Shown one piece after another: positions 34,377 to 44,563 of a stretch of 64,000 bases of DNA (within the stretch, counting starts at the first letter, position 1; every line of letters begins with the position of its first letter). Location of the stretch: contig CM074702.1 of the NCBI GenBank assembly GCA_037367355.1, forward strand, positions 1,860,001-1,924,000, written 5' to 3'. The notes beneath the pieces were generated by a model. The model worked only from the letters and a program-made list of their open reading frames with translations. It was not told the origin of the DNA and made no database searches. Origin of the DNA: Neoscytalidium dimidiatum. Its lineage: Eukaryota > Ascomycota > Dothideomycetes > Botryosphaeriales > Botryosphaeriaceae. The position numbers were made by a program, and so were the translations under genes.

Positions 34377-35190
34377 GGAGACTGCCAGAGCGGACTAGCT
34401 CTGGCAGGCCGCCCGTGTAAGACCTGAGCCAGAATCTGGAACTGGGAGGGCTTGGATCCCGGTCGGAGTGCCGCGACGTGTGTGGTCGCGATGGAGGATG
34501 TGGTGGTGGTGGCCGTGTATCGCACGTGTTTGGGGTTGCCTCTGCTCGCGTTTTGCTATATTGCTCTGCCGGGGCGGTCGGGCTGGGGTCCAATAGCAGG
34601 TTTGCGCTATAAGGCGCTGCTGGCTTGGGGAGCGCGGGCAGCGTTATATCATGGCAGTGGCGCAGGCGTGGTGGTGTCAGTCAGGAGTGCTGGTGAAAAA
34701 ATAGAGGCATTGGAGAGCCTCGGAGCGGTTCTCCACGCAGCCCTGTGCAATGAACCCACGGACACAGGCACAGGACGCTCTCTCATACGGCCTTGGTTCC
34801 TGAAGAGTAGCGGGCGCGCTGAGTCGGGCAAGCCAGGCGACGCATTCTGCTGGGAGCATAAATGCGGTGATCATTTGCCGGGATGGGCACAGATCTCTAC
34901 GGCCATCGAGGTAGTAATGCGGCGGGCCCTGCCAGCTCCGTGAGTGGCTGGGCGCACAAATTGGACGAGATAACCACGCTGACGCAACTGAGCTCGCGGA
35001 CGGGCAGCGCAGCCGTTGACCTGCGCTTTTCTAGAATGCCCGCAGAAGGATCTTCCGCACGGAGGCCCTTGGCGGGGGGCATAGCCTCATGGGCGCCGTT
35101 GCATTGACGGCGGCCTCGTCAGCAGGAGATTGAGTCTCTATGCGCGCGCTGGGCCCGGGGCTGCGAAATGAGGGCAGCGGGCGGCGGACG

Positions 35191-35341
35191 GCGGGCAGCG
35201 GGCAGCGGGCAGCAGGCAGCGCCAGGGCAGGGCGCCAGGGCGGCGGGTCAGGGCAGCGGAGGGGCGGGCACGGCGACGGGCAGCGAGGTCGCGGGCGCGC
35301 CTCTGCGCGCCTCTGCGCTGCTCTGCGCTGCTCTGCTCTGG
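35191..35341. repeat. GGGCAGC-type and CTCTGCGCTG-type minisatellites
   Basis: A run of GGGCAGC-like heptamers at 35191-35220 is followed at 35301-35341 by tandem CTCTGCGC/CTGCTCTG units. Confidence 0.8.
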
Positions 35342-36069
35342 TTGCGCTGCTCAGGCGGCGAACCTTACGCAGAGCATCGCGCACCGCAGCGCCGGCACGG
35401 GACTGCCCCGGCAACAGGGCGGCCTCGATGTGCGCAGCCGGCAGCGCTGCTCTGACGCAAAGGGTGGTGAGTCGCCCAGACGGATGCCGTTTCAGGCGGC
35501 ACTATATGCGCAACCCCGGCCTATATGCGCTTAAACATCCCAGGCGAGGCGCGCCGGAGGCCCTGCGAAGATCAAGCGATGCGAGCGCGCCCCTTGGTGG
35601 CGCGACTGTACACGGCCGCAAGATCTGCCGGCTGTACATAGCAGCGCCGACGGCCTCATCCGGCAGGTCGAGCGGGCGCCGAAAGGGCAGCGACGCGGCG
35701 GGTTGATCAGGAGCGCGGCAGGGGAGCTTGCATGGACGGCACCGACGATGTTGGTGGATGGTGTTGGCGTTGGCGAGCGTGTCGGCACGAGGTGAGGTGC
35801 GAGCGAGCGAGGAGGTCTGAGGGTCTGAGGTCGGAGGTCATTGTGCTGCCGTTGCGCACCGCCGCACGTGATGGAGCACGACCCGCCGCCCTACCTACCT
35901 AGGTAGCCTGCTAGGTGGTGCTGCAGCCAAGTTGCCCTCTAGGCTCTGGTCTGCCGCTGCCCTGGGGCTGCTGCCGCACTCCAAGCTGCCCGGCTCTGCT
36001 CTGCTCTGCCCGGCCCTGCGACCAGACCAGACCAGACCAAACCGCCCGCGGTGCTGCTGCTGCTGTTAT

Positions 36070-36209
36070 GGAGCCACGGAGCCACGGAGCCACGGAGCCC
36101 TGGCGATGGAGCCTATGTGCGCGTGCGCGTGTGTAAGAGAGAGCGAAATGGCCTTTAGCCTGTCCAACGCAGTCCACCCAGCATCAGCAGCATCAGCATC
36201 AGCATCAGC
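36070..36209. repeat. GGAGCCAC and CATCAG tandem repeats
   Basis: Four units of the octamer GGAGCCAC occur at 36070-36099, and about five CATCAG units at 36181-36209, in non-coding sequence. Confidence 0.85.
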
Positions 36210-36430
36210 TAGTAGTCGCAGGCGCACGCCCTCGCCCACATCCAGCCCACGCCCACGTCCACGCGCATGGCCTCGCGTTCGCTCGCTCGCGCTTCCGCGC
36301 CGTTCGCCGTCTGAAACGGCGCCCCTCCGCAACAATGCTGCATGGCGCGCGCACACCGTTGATGGTCGATGAGCGAGCGAGCTAGCGAGCGAACGCGCAC
36401 GCAGCTCATGCCACTCCAGTGCATTTGCAA

Positions 36431-36674
36431 CCAGCAGCAGCAGTGCCGGCAGCAGCCCCAGCCCCAGCACCAGCACCAGCACCAGTGCGCTGCATCAGCG
36501 CCGGCCCGCCGCTGCGCCCGCCCGTCTGCGCGCCTCACCACCAACGCCCGCACCCGCGCCTTGTGCGCGCGCGCTCGGCTGCCCGGCCGACGCGCCATCT
36601 CAGATCAGATCAGGGCGCCGGCACCTGCAGCGATGCCGCGGGCTCAGGCTCAGGCACAGGCACAGGCACAGGCA
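36431..36674. repeat. CAG, CAGCAC and CAGGCA repeats
   Basis: CAG triplets and CCAGCA hexamers (36431-36485) and five CAGGCA-type hexamers (36643-36674) lie within 250 bp. Confidence 0.85.
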
Positions 36675-37789
36675 CGCGATCGAGGGTCGAGGGCCGCGTC
36701 CGAGAGTCCCGCTTCCTTGCGGCCCGGCCTCTTCCCTGCGCGTGTCGCATACGGCCGCGCGCGCCCTCAGTCATTCTTTTTTGCCGAAATGGAGAGCGTA
36801 GGGAACTGACCGGAGGCAGCTACAATTTCAACTTGCGCGGGCCAATCACTAGCTAGCGGCACGACCGCCCCTCGAGGATGGTCCTTCTGCCAAAATCCCT
36901 CGAAATGAACAACCAATTTCCACAGGGCGTATGCATAATACTATGCTTCCCGCATGGCCCGCTGCATGGCCCGCGAAATGCAACCACGGGCCGCGGCCAA
37001 CGGCCACCTGCCCATCGCCGTAGACAGCCAGCCAGCCCGGGCAACCAGAGAGCGACGGAAGCACCAGCGCCGAACGACAACCAGCCAACCAAGCAGAGAC
37101 AGGCGGAGATGAGGAAACTAATGTTACTGGCACAGACCCAACGAGAAAGAAACACCGTCCAACCGAATGCAACCCCGTGCTGCTGCGCGTCCACCGCGTC
37201 ATCTTGGTACCGCCATCCCGATCCGCCAGCCCGGTCCATGAGGGGCTGGCGACGAGCACCGCGTGCAGCTGCGAGGTACAGAGGAAACCAGTTGTTGCCC
37301 AGGAAAAAGCAAAGGAATTGAAGTGAAAAGAAGCGAGAATCCAAGTTTTACTTGCTGCAGATGCATGCAATAGCTCCTGTCAAACCGTCACCATCGACCA
37401 GCCCGGGACGCTCCTGCCTCTCTGCGTGCGTGCTGTCCATTAGGATCCAGACCATTCCGTAAAGAAGAAATGAAGCAGTGTCAGGGAAAGGAAAAGAGAA
37501 TTCGCTGGTATCAAGCATACTCGCCAAGTCATCGGGGTAGGAAAACCCGGCATTCTCGAGACGAAGAGGGGTGGTAGGACTTGGAAGCGCCGAGGGCGAG
37601 AGGGGCCAAGAGAAGGCGTTAAGAGCTGCGTTCCGTGATGCCGGGAGGGAGATGCAGCCACCAGTACTGCTACCGCTACCAACGTCCTTGTCAATGCTAC
37701 TTTTGTCCGAGTTGTCATGTGCCCGCTCCGTCGTCACCATCGTTCTTGTCCATTGGCGTTGTCCTTTTCGGGAAGAGACATGCATGTCT

Positions 37790-39621
37790 TCAGTACTTTC
37801 CGCCAAAGTGTTCCTTTGCGTACTGCTCACAAGCCTGGCCACGACGGCTTAGGTTAGCGTCCGTTTCTTCAGCACTTCAGCCGCTTCCGCAACAAGTCTT
37901 CTCGGTTCCGAACGTCCGCCACGAACAGTATAAGACAGATAGGCCCAGTTGTCCGGCTAGCCGGCCACAGCACCACACCAACCTGCCCCGACTTACTCCA
38001 GCATCCGGATCCAAAAGTCCGGGCCGCCAGCCTCGATCACCTCACATCCTACGCTAAAGTATGTCCCGGCTAGCCTCTAACCTGCAACCGGCCCTGTTTC
38101 ATGCCCTGGGTCTGACGGAAGGATATAAAGAAAACTTGGGCTCGCTGAAGGAGAAACAGTGGCGTTTGTAGCGGGCACACCACCGCGTCTTTACCTTACC
38201 TTTGCAGGCTTCCCCACCTTTGCGCCAATGACTTTCCATTTGCTAGCCTCGTACTCCTTAATCGCGGCGAGCAGTGCGGCGCTCTGTACGTCCCACAACA
38301 AAGAGAACACGCCATCTGATCAGCCCAAAATCCTGCCCGAACGGTATGACGAACAGGAGTTCATGCGGCTTACCTCGTCTTCCGCGAACTCGGCGTAGTG
38401 CATGTCCTGGTGTACCAGACACGGTACAGTCAGTTAGGTACAACGTAACGCAGTGGCTTGCAGCGCTGGGACAGACTGGGTTGTTGTGAAGGAGGAGGAG
38501 GAAGAGAATGAAAGGTTGGGTGAAGGACAGGGCAACGGAAGAACGAGTGAGTAGATGGAGAATGCTCAATGGTATACTGACCTTGTACCAGTGCTTCTTC
38601 ACGCTACCTTCAGTTCGAGTCGGAAAAGTCTGGATGTTGTACGCAGTAAGTCAATGAGTGATCTTCGTTACGTCTCCTTCCTCTCTTGCTGCTTAGCCAC
38701 TTTTCAATGTACACCACTTTCTTCTTGTCCCTCCATTTCCAAAGCAAAGAGCATGCTCAATGATCTTCTCCTTGATTCTCTTGCGATCTTCTACCTCCAA
38801 CTTCTATTTCACTTTGCCTGTCCTCATATGGGGAATGGTCAGCAGTCCCTGATGGGCTTCGCCTTTGCCAGTGGGCACGAGACGCCTTCATTCTTGTCGA
38901 GCGAACCTACACGGACCCTACCGCGTCAATGTCCCCTGAGAGGATCGTGTCCACAACAAGAAGAGTAGCTCGAGAGCCATCACACCGCCTCAAGTTTCAC
39001 CAATAAACCACATTCACTGCGCCACTGTCCGACGACATGGTTTGGGAACAAGAAACATCACTATCAACAAAGGGAAGAACAGAAATGGGAGCAAGAGAAA
39101 GATTTCTTGCAAACGACCAACAGAAAACGAAACGAAACAAAACAAAACAACGTTCACCGTACCTTTGCGATCTCGCTCCAGCTGTTCCCGGCGTCCCTCA
39201 TGATCTTCAAGCGATGCTCCTCGGCGGCCGTCCACGGCGTGTTCGTCCTCCCCTTTTTGGGCGGCGGCGGCTGCACGGGCTGCTGGGGCTCGCCCTCGCC
39301 CCCTAGGCCGGACGGGTCCGCGGCGTAGGCGGACGCCGCGCCGCCGGGCCCGGCCACGCTCGACGGCGCTATCGTCGCGTTCGGGGCGAGCTGCTGGTGC
39401 TGGTGCTGGGAGGCGCCGCCGCCGGACGCGCGACGCTTGCGCGGGTTGGCGGGCGATGTTGGAGAGGCGGTCGAGGACCCGCCGCCGCCGCCGCCGCCAA
39501 CGGGGGGAGCCGCGGCGTAGGGGGTGCCGCTGAAGGGGTCCGCCGTGGTCGCCGCGGACGGGTTGAAGGCTGCGGAGGACGGGTCGCCCGAGACGGTGAG
39601 CTGCGAGGGCGACGCCGACAT
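37790..39621 (-). CDS. Tandem Myb/SANT-domain protein (222 residues)
   Basis: Putative nuclear DNA-binding or chromatin regulator. Five exons were spliced: 39163-39621, 38582-38629, 38374-38406, 38200-38283 and 37790-37834. Each intron has a canonical GT and AG, and the two middle exons are only 48 and 33 nt. The first about 115 residues are low-complexity (Ser/Ala/Pro/Gly, a polyGly run, then a basic PRKRR patch). SANT module 1 starts at about residue 130 (TPWTAAEEHRLKIMRDAG.. WSEIAK-TFPTRTEGSVKKHWY). Module 2 follows (ALLAAIKEYEASKWKVIGAK.. VGKPAKACEQYAKEHFG). Splicing is supported because each half-motif is completed exactly at the junctions. The second repeat resembles that of the neighbouring SANT protein. 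No homologue of known role is recognised. Confidence 0.9.
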
Positions 39622-41129
39622 GGGGTTTGGCTTCAGGCTGCGCTTGGAATGATGCGGCGAAGACCTGTGTCGGGGGCGACGGCCGCGTTGGAGTCGCGTG
39701 TCAGTCTTTGGTGGCTCGCTCTGAGGATGTGAAGGAATGGACGGTGGTGGTGGTTATGGTGGATGTAGTGTGCAGCTAGACGCGTTTTGTCTTTCGGGTA
39801 GAGGGTACTTCGGGAGAACGACAAGGCTGACGCGTGCGAGAGGTATACGGGATGTAGTGACGGGGGTTTCTTGCGGGAGGTAGGGGGGCAAGCCGGGAGC
39901 TAGCGTGCGTCTCTCGGCGGTGCGGGCAGGCGCAATAGGCGCCGGGAAAGAGGTAGGGCGAGGCTGGTGGGTGGTGATCCAGGTCACGGCGACACTGCGT
40001 TGCGTGTGGAGGCGGACTCACGACATGGTTGTTGTAGCTACGGCTAGGTGGCTCGCGAAGGGCGGCCCCCGTCCGAATGGCGAGGTAGCGTGCTAGGATG
40101 GGAGCGGCTCCACGGTGATTCTCTCGGTGAGATGCGCGAAGTAGAGTTCTAGATGGACAGCTGCGCGTGCCGACGGGGCATGCTGCTGAGGAGAGGCTTC
40201 TGGGGGAGAGGTTGTGGGTTGTCTCGGGCGACACTTCTCGATACTTCGGCAGCCGTCGCGTTCCACGGAAGATGATGAGGCTGCAGCGTGCGCTGCGGAG
40301 TAATAATCAATCTCAGCGCGCGTGAAAGAGGGGCCAACGGGGGCGCGCGCTCAGCAAATAGTGCTCGACTTCTCCTCACGTCTCTTCTCACACCAGCCAC
40401 ATGATTGAGGTGTAGAGGGCGGCGGGACGTAGTTGAGTGAAACGGGCGTTTGTAGATTCACAGATGACGGCGCGCGGCCGATCAGCATCGAGCAACCAAG
40501 GTCAAGTCAAAAGGCAGATCGTCGCAGCGGTAGCAGGCGATGATCAAGTCCAATACATGGGTCTACCGGCTCGAGGCCTGCACGCAACGCGACGGAGCGC
40601 AGCTGGCGGCGCCGGTTGGCTGGCTGGGTGCGGGCGCGAGCGAATGGCAGGGCCGGCAATGCCGCGGACGGCGAAGATTGGCGAGAGAGCAGAGCTGGGT
40701 AGGGTGTTGGGATGGGAGGGCAAGGTTGGTGGTAGGCGGGGGCAGTGCGGAGAGGCAGGATCCAGGGCTCGGAGCAGCATGCAATTACGACAAAGGCACG
40801 GCGGGCGCGGTAGCGAGTACCAGCGACGGCTTCTACGGGTGCGGAGGCGAGCGGTAGAGAGGACGTCGTCTCTTCCTTCGACCTCGTCGCGAGCGGGTGA
40901 CAGGCCATGGCAAAGCGGGGTAGCTGGGAGTAGACTCCCTAGGCCGTGGGCTGCGCATCGATGCCATGCAGCGCGCAGGCAGTCAGCCCCCTCAAGCGGC
41001 CGCGTGCAGCAGTGTTGCAGTGTCGTCACGCGCGCGCGCGACGGGTTTCTTCATGCAGGCGCTGCGCTGAGGTGCTGAAGTGCTGCTGCTGCTGCTGCGA
41101 TGACGCTGACTGCGCCGGCCATGACGACG

Positions 41130-41154
41130 ACGGCGGCGGCGGCGGCGGCGGCGG
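41130..41154. repeat. (GGC)n microsatellite
   Basis: Eight GGC units. A related GGGC-GGC array lies at 41311-41335. Confidence 0.9.
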
Positions 41155-41635
41155 AGGGAGCTCCTGGTGCGGGCTGCGAATGGAGCGCGACGAGCGTGGA
41201 GGCGGCACTCGGGCGGGCAGCAGCGACGAGATCGCGATGCAGAGATTTCGGGTGGGGGCAGCGTCGTCGTCGTCGATTGTGACGAGCGATGGGCGATGGT
41301 GGTAGTGCTGCGGGCGGCGGGCGGCGGGCGGCGGGCTGGGCCTTGTTGGTGAGTGACTTGCTTGGGGAAGGATGCGTTTCCCCACACATCTTCCCGCTAG
41401 CGTTAGCGGCGCGCCTGGGCCGCTCCTCAGTCGAGAAAAGAGTTTATTGCTCGAAAGTATGCAGCCGTTTCGCCATGTACCTGCGGCGCCCGCGACGTGT
41501 GCACTTTGCAGGCCGTGGCCGCGTTGCGTTTTGATAGCGCCAAAATCAAATTCTCAGGCTGCGCGGTGGCTTTTTCCTTTTTTTTCCCTCCCCTCCTCTG
41601 CCCTTTTCCAAAAAGCGCGCGTGCGTATTTGTGAT

Positions 41636-41783
41636 TTGTGTGTGTGTGTGTGTTGCTGGGTGCCTCGTGCGCGCTCACTGGAAGCGTTTGTGGAGCCAGG
41701 GTCGCGGTGCACTGAGCTCATTGGGCCCAGCGCGGCTTTCACATGCGGCGAGCAGCAGCCAGCAGCCAGCAGCCAGCAGCCAG
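41636..41783. repeat. (TG)n tract and CAGCAGC heptamer array
   Basis: Nine TG dinucleotides occur at 41636-41653, and about four CAGCAGC units at 41751-41783. Confidence 0.85.
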
Positions 41784-43397
41784 GCTGAGCGCGCGCGCGC
41801 AGAACACCATCCATCGCCCGCCAGGCCTCCCTCAGCCCGCACACCTCAGACCCTGCACTCGACGACAAGCGGCGAACGACAGCAGCGTCACCGTCTAGCG
41901 CGCGCGTTCTCTCTCGCCGGCTGCGGCGTTCGCCGTGCTGCCAAACACGTCGCCCGCGCGCCGCCGCTCCCTCCGGGCTGCTCGATGCGCCACTCAGAGG
42001 CCCGCCCAGCACGTAGCGACGGCAGTGATGCCGACCTCGAACGCACAACGTCGTGTTTCTCGCCGCCAAGCACGGGGTCCGCGCCAGCAGGCCCTTGAGA
42101 CGGCGCCCGTGCCAGAGCACTCCCACGACGGCGCCCTGGCTGTTTGAGCGTCCCGCCGCCCCAGCGCGAATGCCATCTCAAATCCTCTGCCCCAGATGCG
42201 TCCCATATGGTTTGCATTGCGTGCGCAGAGCGGATGTGCAGCTTCCGGGCACGCAAGCTTCTTCGAGCGCATGTTTGGCTCCCGCCTGCCTTATGCCTCT
42301 CGGGCGCGGCGCGTTCGGCATGCCGCGTGCGGCTGTCTGGTCCTGCACGCTCGCCCGCCACACATCCGACGCCGACGGGGACGGTCCACGGCCGCTTGCA
42401 CGGCGACGGCGCGCTTCTGCCCACCGCAGCCCGTAGCAGCGCCTCGCCTACCGCGCCGCTCCACGGACCACCGGCCGACCCGGCCATTAAGATTGGGATT
42501 ATGGTTATATTTTCGCGCTCGCTCGCTGCGCCTGTTTCTCCATTCTGCTAGCGCCCGGCGCCTTAGCAGCTCGCATCAAGCCTTGATCTGCCTCGCCAAC
42601 GCGCTCGCGTGCATGCCAACACGGGGGCTCTCTAACCAGTCGAGTTTTGAAACTGCTTCCACCCCACCTCAGAACGGTGGCAGAATTCATGCATCCGTGC
42701 TTCATGCCCCGGCCGCTGACTGGCTGGATCTGCATCTGCAATCGCCCCTGGCCCCGATCCGGCAGGGCCACGGGGCGCCTATCTGCTGTCAGCTCCCTCT
42801 GATGCCCCAACAGGAAGCGTGCCAGATCCAGCCTCTGCACCAGCCCGCCGATCCCGGGTTTGCAAAACCTTAGTTTTGTTGCAGCTCCTGGCTGCATGGC
42901 TGGTTTGGAAACTTAATCCACCTCAAGACCCACCACTCCAATCACCATGCCCCCGGATGGCCCTCCTACCGGCCCGCCAACCATTCGCACCGCCGCCCAT
43001 AGCACCATCCGCTATTGCCTATATATGAACACGAGGTTTCCTCGCTGCAACAGCTCCCGTCATCACTCTCCAAACCGCAACTGCCGGCTTCGTCGTTTTA
43101 TTTCAGCAGCTGTTTGTCTTGCTCTCGTTCACTTCCCACTGGCTGGGCTGCGCTTCCGTTCTTTAATCGACATTGCTGGCCAATTGATTGCGTACATACG
43201 CCCACTTTAATCGCTCTCTGTCCTCGCGACTCGTACATAACCCCCCAAGGGACAAGGCTGGACACTCCCTTGCTCGAAGAGGCAATAGCGTCTTTACCCG
43301 ACACAAGCGAGGTATCACCAACTGCACGACCGGTCAACCTCCCGCCACAGACATACAAAAGACCACCACCGCCCACCACCGGCCCACCACCGCAGCA

Positions 43398-44563
43398 ATG
43401 GCAGCCCACCACCGCAGGACCCCCTCTATCTCCTCCTTCAGCGATATGGATCACTCTGGACCTTCGCCCCTCAGGGCCCGCAAGATGTCGACTGGCGGCA
43501 ACCGCTCCTGGTCCGAGGAAGAGGTATGCGCGCTACTCCACTGCTCCCCGGCCCAATCCCAGTCACTGACTCTGCCCCGCAGGAAACCTACCTCCTCCAG
43601 ACCCGCATGCAGAAGATGCCTTACAAGCACATCGCGCAGCACCTCAAGAAGACCGAGCTCGCTTGCCGTCTGCACTACCACCAGCTCAGCCACGGCTCGC
43701 ACCGCAGGAAGCGCAATGCTTCCATCTCCTCCACCACCTCTTCCATTGTCTCTGGCTCCTCTAACACCACCCATTCGCAATTCGAGCTCCCCAACGAGAT
43801 TGCAGAGGAGTACACGCAGACCATGACGCCGCCGCGCCAGGAGTCGCCCATGATGACCGTCGAGGCTGCTCAGGCACACCAGCAGAAGATCCTTCTCCCT
43901 CGCCTGCACCCGCGCATCATCACGCCTCAGTCTTCGCCCGAGCCGCGCGCTGGCCTGCGCATTGACACCAACTCCGTCTCCATCAACAACGCCGCCAACT
44001 CCGCCTCCGCCCACACTACGAATAACAGCGCCGCCTCCAGCATTGTCATGCCCTTCCACCACCACGGCTACCAGTCCGCCCAGCAAGAAGGCCACCCCCT
44101 CCCTTCCACTCTGACCAACCCCTCCGGCCAGGCTACCCGCCAGCACTCCCGCGCATCTTCCCTCGGCCCCGTCGACACTGCGCGCCTACGCAACATCTAC
44201 GAGGCCCACCGGACCGCGTTCTGGGCGGCCGTCGCCGCCGACTACGGCCCCGACGTTAGCGCCGCTCAGCTCGAGGATGTTTGGCGCCAAGGTGGCAGCG
44301 GTAGCCCCCTGTGCCCTAGCTTTTTCAACAAGGGTGACAAGGGCCTTGGTCTCCACATCCCTCGCCCCCCGACTCCTCCCGGCGAGAGCCCGAACGGCAC
44401 GACGCTGGCCATGGGCTCGATGCAGGCGCAGCTCCCGCTTCCCGCGTTTAGGAACAGTGGTTGGGCCGCGGTGAACAGGCAAGAGACGGCCAATGGCGAG
44501 AGGAGAGAGAGCCGCACCGCCATCTCGGCGTTGCTGACCGAGGAGAGGGATCCGCGGCCTTGA
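43398..44563 (+). CDS. Single Myb/SANT-like domain protein (368 residues)
   Basis: Putative transcription regulator. Exons are 43398-43523 and 43583-44563, joined by a 59-nt intron (GTATGC donor, CGCAG acceptor). The splice falls inside the domain and completes it: RSWSEEE-ETYLLQTRMQKMPYKHIA, then HLKKTELACRLHYHQL, followed by a basic SHRRKR patch. This is a short helix-turn-helix of Myb/SANT type at about residues 36-75. The remainder is mostly disordered, rich in Ser/Thr/Pro/Gln/Asn. A second ordered block at about residues 250-285 (RLRNIYEAHRTAFWAAVAADYG.. QLEDVW) looks helical and conserved-like. SP/TP sites are frequent. The start was chosen as the first ATG in frame after a long CCACC-rich leader. 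I do not recognise a named homologue. Confidence 0.88.

Larger units (their letters stand above)
34377..37789. other. Repeat-rich intergenic stretch between two SANT genes
   Basis: About 3.4 kb. It holds the upstream part of the first SANT gene (which reads leftwards) and the 3' flank of the second. The section 35.1-36.7 kb is made largely of short tandem units. Open frames are long only because the DNA is GC-rich. A minus-strand frame at 37348-37780 has coding-like sequence; see the findings. Confidence 0.4.
39622..43397. other. GC-rich divergent interval between two SANT genes
   Basis: About 3.8 kb with promoters for divergent genes. The last 300 bp before 43398 are C-rich with many CACCACC units, a probable leader. 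Frames of 100-230 codons occur on every strand and phase, which argues against coding. Simple repeats lie at 41130-41154, 41311-41335, 41636-41653 and 41751-41783. Confidence 0.4.
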
